From Spongospora subterranea f. sp. subterranea (taxonomy: Eukaryota > Endomyxa: Phytomyxea > Phytomyxea > Plasmodiophorida): a stretch of DNA of 64,000 nt. The notes beneath the pieces were generated by a model, which ran no database searches, was not told the origin of the DNA, and worked only from the letters and a program-made list of their open reading frames with translations. The position numbers and the translations under genes are program-made. The stretch is from positions 19,935 through 83,934 of the forward strand of contig JAUGWO010000207.1 in the NCBI GenBank assembly GCA_049724395.1. Direction: 5' to 3'. This document shows, piece by piece, positions 22,734-32,706 of the stretch; position 1 is the stretch's first letter, and each line of letters begins with the position of its first letter.

Positions 22734-23933
22734 AAGGTATGGTACTGGGGTATTGAGTTTGGTATTTTACACCATCTAATACCTATACAGTAAAAACTCC
22801 TACTAAGACTACTCTTTTAATTACCCCCAAATCCCACTTTTAGGCCAAACCCCACTTTTTTTGGGAAAAAGTCATTTCTCAAGTTACCTTTTTTTGAGTC
22901 CTTGAACTGGATGACCGGAACTTGTAGTAAGGCAAGCCCTGAATGTTAACTTGGCTTTGCTCACCATCAACCTCGTCTGTATGATTGTAGCTCGTACCCT
23001 ATCATTAAAAGATCCCGGATCTCGGTTTTGGGTCACAATACCGTAATTGGATGGACGGAATTTTCTGGTTGAAGCGCGTCGAGTTTTCCACATGGCCAAA
23101 TGAACGACTCCGTCCGCGTCTCTGCTGTCGTTGTGGCGTTGTCCAGCCAAGAGAAAGCTTTCGGCCGCAGATGGACACCGGAAGAAGACAACGCCGTCGT
23201 CTGCCAAGCCCGCGCCGTCGCCCAAGCATTGAATACTGCAAGGCCATGACAGTCCTCATCCTCATATCGACAAAAGCATTGCCCGCTGGAATTCTGAGGC
23301 CGTTTTCATCGGCGCATTGTTCTAAACGCTGCACAATGTGGTTGAAAGTCGAGCGCGACACCCCAATAGATCGGCCCGGTGCCATCCATCGTCGCGGCAT
23401 GCCTCCACATCTTTCAGGACAGTTGAAATCACGTCCATCGGTACAATACACTCAGCTATATACCTTCCCACACGTTGTTCCAGTGCCGCTTGTTGCTACG
23501 ATCGTCAGCGCCGATTGCAGATACGGCCGCGTTCAGACAAGTCAGGAAGGCGACGATGGGCACCACCATCTGAGTCACAAAATTCCTTTCCATCGAGGTT
23601 TCAACTGGGTATTGCCGGGTTTCGACGCAGTTTTGTCCCTGAAAATGACTGCGGTTTGTCGTGGTTTTAAAAAAATGAGGTCCGGTCCGTGACCACATTT
23701 TTCAAAACCTCGACACCCCCAGTTCCGTACCTTGCCGTACACTGGACGCCATGGCGGCAGGAATAATTGCGTACGGACAGTACGGGCCGGGATCGTGCCC
23801 CAGTCGGTACGATACCTTTAGTACCCGGTATGTGAAAGTCCGTACCCCGCACCTTATAATGATAGGGTACGATGTACGGGTATAGGTATTGGATGGGGTA
23901 AAATACCGTACCCAATACCGCGTACCATACCTT
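22734..23933. mobile_element. Possible DNA transposon with about 55-bp terminal inverted repeats
   Basis: 22734-22788 (AAGGTATGGTACTGGGGTAT...) and the reverse complement of 23880-23933 (AAGGTATGGTACGCGGTATT...) match at about 85 percent and bound a 1.2-kb unit. The right side also holds many GTACGG/CCGTAC subterminal motifs (23700-23880). Inside, a 49-codon plus-strand frame (23100-23249) has a Myb/SANT-like start (FGRRWTPEEDNAV), and a minus-strand frame across 23005-23451 has a helix-turn-helix-like segment (GVSRSTFNHIVQRLEQ). PIF/Harbinger elements encode a Myb-like protein and a transposase, so that family is a candidate. I could not find a target-site duplication or a DDE transposase, so it may be a decayed or non-autonomous copy. 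Confidence 0.45.
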
Positions 23934-24686
23934 GACAAGGGCGTACCAGTGCCACATCGCGTTGTGCCGCATTTTTGGTTGCGACGCGTGTCGATTAGTG
24001 CCGTCGACTTGTCCCTTATCGACTTTTCACGATTAATCTGGTAATACTGTTGCGGATATCTTCAGACCCCGACAATGTTTGTATGAGAGATTTCCCTTTT
24101 GTACTAGGGCCGGTGCACGTTGCCCTGAAGTACACTAACGGTTTTAATCACAGAGTAACTTCTGTCAGGTGAGTTGGGCGAGTCTCTTTCAGTTTCGTGA
24201 CTTCAACCCTCAGACGACGCTCGTTGCCGAGATTCCGGTCAACTGTATCGCTCAAGTTGATCACGACGTCACCTGTTTTCTCGATAAGTGTACGGCGAAG
24301 ACTGGGGCGACGGTCCGTGTGCGGCCTCTAGGTTCGAGTTCGGCTGTCACTTTGGCACTATTTCGATGACAGTGAAATCTTCGCCTAGCTCGTCCATCTA
24401 GTTGGGTCTGTTCATTCGATTCATCACCCGTGTTTTTGCGTTAAGATGAAGCAGCGCCAGGTCCTGTGTTCACTCGTCATAACGTTCTGCGTCAACGCGT
24501 TACTTGGCGCTTCAGGCCGTCTCGGTATTCAACGTCATGACGCTGCAATTTTAACATGGCACTCGCGCTATCCTGCAACTGACGCCTTTTCGCGTTCCGA
24601 AGATTCGTGTGAAGGCACTTCCAGTACTGTTCCCCCCGAAACATTTCGCTTTCGCATTGCGCGTTGATCATGATTGACATCTCTAG

Positions 24687-26116
24687 TTGATGGCCGAGTG
24701 TTAGAAAAACGGAAGTTGTTGGGAACCCAAAAACTTGGATTTCCGGACCTGGAAGCTGAACCCAAATATAAAGAACTGGAGCGGCAGTTCATCAGTTGCG
24801 GTTCCGAATTAAAAAAATCTCTGAAGCATTCTCAGCAATGTGAAGGTATGTTTCCGATCTGCGGCGCTGGTAGCTCGGTAATAACACATTATAGAGATTA
24901 TGGCTGAGTTCACCATCCGTTTCTTGTGCCCGTTCCCAGATCTGCGGGCCAACCTTTTTCACGACCTGCGATTGGTGACGAACCAGGTTGCCGCTCTGGT
25001 AAACGGCAACCCCCGACTGTATATCGATAATGATGGGAACGAAGGTGAATCGACCGTACATATGTGCAATTACGGTGCGTCATTGCTCTACTCTGTTATA
25101 GTATATCCTGAATTTTTGGCATTCCAGTTGGGACGCAAGCCTACTCGTGGTACCTGAAATTGGTAATTTACATATATCACGCCACAACGCCATCGGAAGC
25201 ACCCAATCTTCAGCGGTTTCACCAGACTCTCCGCACAGACCTGTTGACAATCAAACGCATTCTTCCCAAACTATTCGCTGATTCTGATCCGTGGTCATTG
25301 CGCGACAGTCTGGCTGCCGAGGTATCGAGAATCCAAGGTGCTCTTCAAGGGCTATTAGACGCGCCCAATCCACAGTCATTACCTATTGACGCACCTAATC
25401 CACAGTCATTTCCTATTGACGCGCCCAATGCACAGTCATTACACGATGACGCGCCTAATTCACAGTCATTACACGATGACGCGTCTAATCCACAGTCATT
25501 ACGTGCTGACGCGCCTAATCCACAGTCATTACCTATTGACGCGCCTAATGCACAGTCATTACACGATGACGCGCCTAATTCACAGTCATTACACGATGAC
25601 GCGTCTAATCCACATTCATTACGTGTTGACGCGTCTATTTCACAATCATTATACGATGGTGCCCCTAATCCACGGGCAATTCACGATATTCTCGAAACGG
25701 AGCTGTTGAAAGTCTTTGATGACCCCATATCGCGATTTGAAGTATACAATCCACAGGCACTTCACGACATTCTCAAAATCGGTCTGTCGAAAGTTCTGGA
25801 CGATTTCGAAACGCAATCGGACACGTTTCATCTGGTGGCGCTTCTCACAATGGAGTTATCGAACATCGTCGACATTGTCAAAGAGCTAGTGGAGGTGCCT
25901 ACCCCACACGTTTTAGAAAACATTCTCACGATCGAGTCCAACAGAATCCGAGACACGTTTAGGTGGCGGCCGGCAACGTCTCATGCACAGGAATTTTTCG
26001 ACATTCTCACGATGGAATTGGCGCGAATCCGAGCGGCTCTCAGGCCCATCGATAGCGACGAAGAGAATCGATTGAGTAGGTTCCAAACGATGCCATTACG
26101 ATTTTGTGAATTTTGA
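24687..26116 (+). CDS. Unknown multi-exon protein with ten 10-residue repeats
   Basis: Exons 24687-24845, 24895-25074 and 25128-26116 (TGA) join in phase through 49- and 53-nt GT-AG introns. The start is upstream of 24687 and was not located, so the 5' end is incomplete. The first exon looks coiled-coil or BAR-like (KELERQFISCGSELKKSLKH). The last exon carries ten tandem copies of a DAPNPQSLPI-type decapeptide (25358-25657). After these come about five degenerate helical repeats built round a DIL..EL.K..DD pattern, separated by 25-30 residues. Length from the first visible exon is about 440 residues. I do not recognise the family. It lies on the same strand as, and between, the two ATPase genes. 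Confidence 0.55.
25358..25657 (+). repeat. 30-bp coding minisatellite, ten copies, with a 120-bp higher-order unit
   Basis: The unit is GACGCGCCTAATCCACAGTC plus ten variable bases (ATTACCTATT, ATTACACGAT or ATTACGTGCT). Units 2-5 and 6-9 repeat the same order of variants, so a four-unit block has been duplicated. The 30-bp length keeps the frame and encodes decapeptides. Confidence 0.95.
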
Positions 26117-26977
26117 TAATCATCGTATAGTGATCATATCCGAAATTGACGCATGTATGCACAATTCAGTCGTCGCCCATCAATCTTCTCTTCGTCTAGA
26201 CCTATTACGGATCGTTGCCGAGATTTCAGCGTTGACGAAACATCCCCGAAAATCGATCCGTGTCGCCATACGAATCCTGAAGGTTTTCAAGAATTGGCGG
26301 GGACACCTTTTTCGTTGTTTTGGTTTGTCCATTGACCTGGTTTAACTTTGTCCATCCCCATTTATTCATGGTAATCGCGTTGATATAGGTTGTGTCGCGA
26401 GGGTGTCCAATGGGAAACCGAGTGCACGACAAGCTATCGCCAATGGTGAAATTGGCTCTCAATGTTTAAAATAAAGTTTTTGAATAATGTTGATATTACT
26501 TGCGTTGCTCGGCTCATGGCCAGAGAATCGGCTTTGTTTTGTTGTCGCTTGTCATTATGCGTTTATATTGGTTTCTCGCACGGGCGACTTCAATCACGGG
26601 ATTGGGCGAAAAACGCCCAGGGAATCACCAAACCTACGCAGCAGCGATGGTGATTGCCTGGATAATTGTCTACAGAAACTTCCCTGGGGGAAATCACTGG
26701 ATTGATCTGTGGAGCACAGACCGTTTGGGCATTCTAAGATCGTCCCCCTGATCGGGCCAGGTCTCCCGGTCATGAAACGACCATCGCTGGCCGCCACGAC
26801 CCCTGTCGCCATAAACCAGGACCTTTTTGTGATGAATTTTTGTTGGCCCTGGAACGGCCCCACCTCCGATTGGCGAAGCGCTCTTCCGCTTCATGGAATA
26901 TGGGCAGAGTTTCGGCGGGGGGCGGCCGATGGATGGCGCAATTCGGCCGTCCCCCCATATAGCGCCAGGGAACCACG
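26117..26977. other. Intergenic and 5' region of ATPase copy 2
   Basis: No separate gene recognised. The segment ATGGCGCAATTCGGCCGTC at about 26930-26950 matches coding sequence in the N-terminal exon of copy 1, so the duplication reached upstream of the present start of copy 2. There the shared segment is out of frame with the ATG. Confidence 0.5.
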
Positions 26978-29900
26978 ATGCGGAGCCGCCTGTTCGATGA
27001 CGACGCGGAGCCGAGCGAACAGAGCGATATCGAGGAGTTCGCCCATTTGGCGCGGAAGTCCGAGCACAAGCTGTCGCGGTCGCCGTTGGCGGGCGACCAC
27101 GCCTACTCGTCCGGGATTTCCACGGTCGACGCCAAGCGATTATTGCTGCAATATGGGCCGAACGAGCTGGAAGAGAAGAGGACGTCGAAATGGCGGGTCC
27201 TGTTAAGACAGTTCACGGCACCGATGCCGATCGGGATCTGGATCGCTATCATCATTGAGGCCGCACTGCAGAGCTGGATCGACGTCGTGATCCTGTTGAT
27301 TCTACAGCTGTTGAACGCTGCGATCGGCTTCTTCGAATCGAACAAAGCCGATAAGGCATTGGAGGCGCTAAAGGTGACTGATTTGTTCGCGCCCGGTGCT
27401 GGTTTCGTGACGATTGCGATTGCTGATCCAACGTTTTGCTGTACGATCAGGCCAGTTTAAAGCCGCGTGCCCAGGTCAATCGCGACGGCGTCTGGACCAT
27501 CATCGACTCCCGCGAACTCGTCCCGGGCGACTGCATCGCCCTGTCGGCGGGAACCGCAGGTACAGTCGGCTGGGCGCGACGCCCCCCGCCCCTGCAGTCC
27601 ATCCCCGTCCTGACCGGTTGTTGTGTGATTGTGGCAGTGCCGGCCGATGTCGTGATCAACGACCAGACCGTCAGTATCGACCAGAGCACATTAACTGGGG
27701 AATCTCTGCCAGTAAAGAAGGTTCGTGGGGATCAGGCCAACATGGGATCGACCGTTGCCCGAGGAAAAGCCGAAGCGACTGTGTTTGCGACCGGTAACGT
27801 TTTTTTGTCGGGCGCCGTTTACGTTACACACACGCGGTGGGTCTGACGTTACCGGGCGGGTTTCTCGCCGTGTCCAGGGATGGCGACAATGTATGGGAAG
27901 ACGGCGGCCCTGTTGCGGATCGGGACGGACGGTCTGGGGGAACTGGAGAAGATCATATTGCGGATCGTGATGACACTGCTGATCATCTCGTTTGTGCTGT
28001 GCATAATCACACTGACCTTCCTGCTGGCGTCCCATGGGGACTTCCAGCACGCCATCTCGTTCACGGTCGTCCTCCTGGTACGGTATCGCGCGGACACCGG
28101 GTCCAGGACCGCGTCGGCTGAATTTGTTGGGCGCAGATCGCGTCGATCCCGATCGCCGTCGAGGTGGTGGTGACAGCCACGCTGGCGCTGGGTTCGCGCG
28201 AGCTATCGTCGCACCACGCGATCGTGGCGCACCTATCGGCGATCGAGCGCCTGGCCGGCATGAACGTCCTGTGTTCGGACAAGACGGGGACGTTGACCCT
28301 GAACAAGATGGTGATCCACGACGAATGCCCCGTGTTCATGCCCAACGTGACCCGCGACGTTCTCCTACTGAACGCCGCCCTGGCCACGAAATGGAACGAA
28401 CCGCCGCCCGACTCGCTCGACGCCATGGTCGTCCCCGTCGGTCGCCATTGTCGCCCCGGGATCTGACCCTCTTCACAGATCCTGAACGCCGCCAACATCG
28501 CCGAATGCGATCAATACGTTCAGCAGTTGTTCGTCCCATTCGACCCCATCATCCGGCGAACCGAGGCGCGCGTCAAGGACCGAAGTGGCACCATCTTCAC
28601 CGTCATGAAGGGCGGGCCGAACGCGCTCGTCGAACAGTGTGTCGACCGGGACCGGATCCGCGACACGGTGAAGGCGGCGATATTGGACCTGGCGTCGCGG
28701 GGGATCCGTTCCCTTGGCGTGGCGCGTTCCGATCGTCAGGGCGATCTGCATCTCCTGGGTCTATTGGCGTTCCTGGACCCACCACGGCCCGACGCCAAAG
28801 CCACGATCGAGCTGGCGACATCGTAAATCCACAGCGACGAATCGCGCTGTCGTTGTGTTCTGATCTGCGGGTCCAGATATGGCGTTCACGTGAAGATGAT
28901 CACGGGGGATCATCTGCTGATCGCGCGGGAGACGGCCAAGGCCCTGAATCTGGGCAACGCCAACATCCTCCAGTGCACGGCCGATAATCTGCCCACCTTT
29001 GACCTGAAGGCGTGTCGTGGTTCAGTTCCCGATACGCTGGGGCGGGAATATGGCGATAGGATCCTGGTCAGAGGAATTGGACTCAACGCAATCGCCTAAT
29101 TTCATGGGGTGGTGGTGGTGTGGTGTTCTTAGGGGGCGGACGGGTTCTCGCAGGCGCTGCCCGAGCACAAGTTCGTGATCACGGAGGCGCTGAAGCAACG
29201 CGGGTGCATCGTGGGGATGGTTGGCGACGGCGTCAACGATGCGCCAGCGTTGAAATCGGCGCACGTCGGTGTGGTAATGACTGTTTTAGATGACGAAAAC
29301 CAAGGTCGACGACGATCTGATCACGTCTTCGACAGGCGGTTCAAGGCGCCACCGATGCAGCCAGGGCGGCGGCCGATATCGTCCTGACCGCTCCCGGTTT
29401 GAACGCCATCGTCCAGGCGATCGTAATCGCGCGACGGATCTTCTCACGGATGAACGCCTTCCTGGTCGGGTAGATCGCGTCCCCCGATCCATTTGCGCCG
29501 TCTGATCGACATTATTGGCCGCAGATCTATCGTGTGGCCGCCACGGTCCAGCTCCTCGTCTTCTTCTTCATCGCCGTCATCTTCATGTCGCCGGCCTCGT
29601 ACAACCCCGCCTTCCCCCGGTTCTGGTCGATGCCGGTCGTGGCCCTGATCACGATCACGGTCTTCAACGACGGCACCATCATCAGCATCGCCTACGACCA
29701 CGTTCGCCCATCGAAAACGCCGCTGCGCTGGAACATGAAAGAGCTGTGGTCGTTATCGATCTGTCTTGGTTTCGTCGCCTGCGTCTCGTCCCTTCTCATG
29801 CTCCATTTCGCCCTCGATTCCGGCGCCCCAAATTCATTCTTCTCCCGGTTCGGTCTGCCCGAGTTGCGATTCGGTCAGGTCGTCACCATGTTGTACCGTC

Positions 29901-30388
29901 AGTATCGATCGCCGTTCGCCCGTTTTTATCGCCATGTTCAGACACCCATTCCCCTCAGTAAAGGTGTCGTTGAGCGATTTCTTCACCCTGTTCACGGCGC
30001 GGACGCGGACGCGCTCGTTCATCTCGTTCCGGCCCAGTCTGGTGCTGGTCGGGGCGGCGATCGTGGCGATCGGCGCCTCCACGATCATGGCGCTGTACTG
30101 GCCGTTCGAGGAGGTCGACAAGCACCGCGATTCGGGCGAGCCACTGCAGGTCGGAATGGCGATATTCGTCTCTGGATTTACTGTATCATCTGGTTCCTCA
30201 TCCAGGACGGTACTCGTTATCGTCGTCGTGTCGCCCGCCGACCCAACACTAACCTTAACACGTGTTGTTCAGTCCTGAAAGTGTTCCTGTTCCGGGTGTG
30301 CGCGCTGTGGGCCGACAAACGCCGCCGTCGTTCGACCCGACCGCGGCCGGAAGTTCAGGAGATGACCAACGTCGCCGTCAGTCGCTGA
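26978..30388 (+). CDS. Plasma-membrane-type proton ATPase (P3A), copy 2, one frame disruption
   Basis: Tandem paralogue of the pump at 18231-22067, with every intron at the same place. Exons: 26978-27373, 27451-27559, 27638-27793, 27878-28077, 28137-28427, 28479-28822, 28877-29066, 29133-29273, 29336-29464, 29525-29897, 29959-30209 and 30273-30388, about 898 residues. Motifs: [14 protein letters not shown] (Asp at about 335), [20 protein letters not shown] is changed to KGGPN. The N-terminus is about 70 residues shorter than in copy 1, and a stop lies just upstream of the ATG. In exon 11 one base is missing near 30160-30175, before the last membrane segment ([12 protein letters not shown]); the final exon is in frame again only if that base is restored, so an assembly indel is plausible. 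The C-terminus is Arg-rich ([13 protein letters not shown]), unlike copy 1. Confidence 0.93.
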
Positions 30389-30472
30389 TCCTCTTGTTCC
30401 CCAGACGAATATCGCGAACGTGTGTGTGTGTGTGCTGTTTTTGGGGAAAACAAATTCAGCACCGAACTGTCA

Positions 30473-30478
30473 ATAATA
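30473..30478 (+). terminator. Poly(A) signal of ATPase copy 2
   Basis: AATAAA 85 nt after the stop codon, just beyond a short (TG)n run at about 30422-30433. Confidence 0.5.
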
Positions 30479-31086
30479 AAGTTAACCGCACGTTCGGACA
30501 GCGTAGAGCGATTCCGAGCGTGTTTGTTTTGTTTATGTTTTTCTTGAGGGCGGAGGTTGTCCAGCTCGGCCCAAAGCGCCAAGTGGAATGGGAACGCGGA
30601 TATCGTCCAGAAGGCGCCGATGGGACGCCACAACTCGCTGAGAAAATCCACCGTCGGGTCCGATCACCAAAGCGCACCGATCGCCGATCGCACCTTCGTG
30701 CGTGTTTGAGTCGGCACGCGATGGGAGTTTGCTCATGAGCGATCGTCCATCTACACCCGAACCAACATCGAGCCAAGGACAGCGCCCGTTGTCTGTGTGT
30801 TTGGGATCGCCGCCCAGTTTGTTTTTCCAGATATTGACAATCATGTTCAAAAGCCGAAGTCGTCGTCGAAAACACCACACCGGCTCCGGTTGATCGGTCG
30901 ACGACCCCTCTCTCTTCGTGAAAACGTGGTGGTGGTGGTGACGATCGCATAATCGATTCGACAAAGACGATGTCCCGTTTCCCGCTCACATCGTGATGAG
31001 CGTCCAACACCGGTCATCGTCATCACGCGCGGACGACGAGCACTGTCGCCGTCGAAAAAACAAACACAATCGGTATTATTGTTCAT
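30479..31086. other. Intergenic between convergent genes, no gene recognised
   Basis: Separates the ATPase (plus) from the MORN gene (minus). Several minus-strand frames overlap here; one contains ALVIGPDGGFSQ, discussed under rejected items. Confidence 0.4.
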
Positions 31087-32406
31087 CTAGATATCGGTGA
31101 CAATCCATGGCGAATCGGGGGCGAACTCGTACCGGACCACGTCGGCCAGCGCCCCGTTCACGAACCGCCCATCGATTGCGTCCCCGTTCGGGAAGTCGAT
31201 CCGGCCCCGTCCATGGCGCCGGTCGCTCGCCCATCCGCCCTGGTATCGCCCATGGGACCGGGTCGTCATCGTCCCGTACCCGTGCCGAACGCCCCGGCAG
31301 AAGTCGCCCTCGTAGACGGCCGTCGCCGCCACACACCGCCCGTGCCCGTTCAGCTCGTCGTCGATCCACTCCCCGGTCAGGACGTCGCCGTTGGCGCGCG
31401 ACAATCGCCCGGGACCGCTCCGGATCCCGCAGACGAATCGCCCCTCGAACCGATCCCCGTTCGCCATCGTCAGGACCCCGATCCCGTTCGGCAGGTCGTT
31501 CAGCCATTGGCCGGCGTACGTCCGCCCGTCGTTCATGGCCAACGTCCCCTGCCCGCAGCGCAGGCCGTCGCTGAATTCGCCCTCGTAGACGTCGCCGTTC
31601 CCCAGCTCCAGTGCGCCCTTCCCGTGGATTCGCCCCCGCTCGAACCGCCCACGAACGGACCCTTCACCGCCCCCGAACATCATCGTCCCTTCGCCATGGA
31701 TCTGGTCCTGACACCAATCGCCGTCGTACTCCCCCATATTGTCCCCATGGACGAATCGCCCTTTCCCGTGTCGCTGAAGTGAACCACAAACGAAAAAATC
31801 AGCGAAACAATCCTCGGGGACAACCCACAAGAACATCACGAACCTGATCGTTGCGAAATTCCCCCTGGTAGACGCCGATATTGGGGTATTCGGCGACGCC
31901 GAACCCGGTCCGTTTACCGTTCACGATCGGGCCCTGATATCGCTCCGACGACGACACGACCATGTTGACAGGGCCCTTCAAATCGCCATTCACCCACGTT
32001 CCCGATATCGTCACCTGTGCGGATTCGTCGGTTCAACGCGCTCGAAACGCCCCAAACCCGTGTAATTTCGAAACAAAATGCGTTGAAACCGTTTGGAATT
32101 TCGCAAATTGAACAAATCAGGCTGTTCTGAAAACGAAGCAACGTCGAATTCAGAAAAATTCCGAACAGAGAAATGGATTGGGTCATGGCGTGATGAACGG
32201 ATGTATGAGTTGGAGAGCCGGGTCGTGTGTGTTAGGTTGGCGACATCTGGGGCGAGGGCTAATTGCCCGGGTCCATGGCGCAGGCCGTCCCGGAACTCGC
32301 CGTCGAACGCGACGACGGCGCCGTCATCGGCGAGGATCATGCGCCCCAGGCCGTGCATCTTCCCTTGGACCAGGGCGCCTTCGTAGCGCCTGGCCGATCG
32401 GCTCAT
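31087..32406 (-). CDS. MORN-repeat protein
   Basis: Three exons, 32406-32245, 32014-31844 and 31773-31087 (TAG), all phase 0, giving 339 residues. The protein is almost entirely about 14 MORN repeats (YEGEF..G..HGKG.L....G pattern), for example YDGDWCQDQIHGEGTM and FEGRFVCGIRSGPGRL. MORN arrays form an elongated beta-structure and are typically found in membrane-cytoskeleton scaffolds, phosphoinositide kinases or SET-domain proteins. No extra domain is fused here. Intron 1 is 230 nt, intron 2 is 70 nt. The start MSRSARRYEG is the first ATG and directly opens the first repeat. It lies just downstream of the Aquarius gene on the same strand. Confidence 0.85.
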
Positions 32407-32706
32407 AGGGGGACCAACGATCCGGTGTTCTGAATGGTGAAACTATCGCCATCCCATCACAGGATGAGGGCGGCCGAACTCAATTTCGACGAACTTGAAC
32501 CTAATTTCGCCATTCCTTCAATATATTCCCGAACTTAATCAACGACGACCTCACACCCGTTGGTCGTTGCGAAAGCCGCCGCGACGGAGACAAAAAAGTA
32601 CAAAATCCAAGATCGTGGGCGAAAATCGGAAAACCAATAAAGGGGTCGCGGGAATAAGCAATTGTATAATATTGTTGTTGAATAATTGTGTGTGTGGAGG
32701 GAGCGA
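32407..32706. other. Spacer between Aquarius and the MORN gene
   Basis: Holds the Aquarius 3' region and the MORN 5' region; no gene recognised. Confidence 0.5.

Noticed and set aside
22309-22780. Overlapping open frames on both strands left of the inverted-repeat unit
   Set aside because: No domain, no splice support and no start context distinguishes one frame from another.
30560-30760. Minus-strand text ALVIGPDGGFSQ resembling the IGPEGGF motif of RsmE-type rRNA methyltransferases
   Set aside because: The residues that should follow (LG.RILR.ETA) are absent in all frames and no other family segment is found nearby, so the match is probably chance.
30456-31010. Long minus-strand open frame between the ATPase and MORN genes
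   Set aside because: Its composition is that of reverse-frame reading of GC-rich DNA (Arg, Ser, Cys rich) with no motif; overlapping frames on the same strand are equally open.
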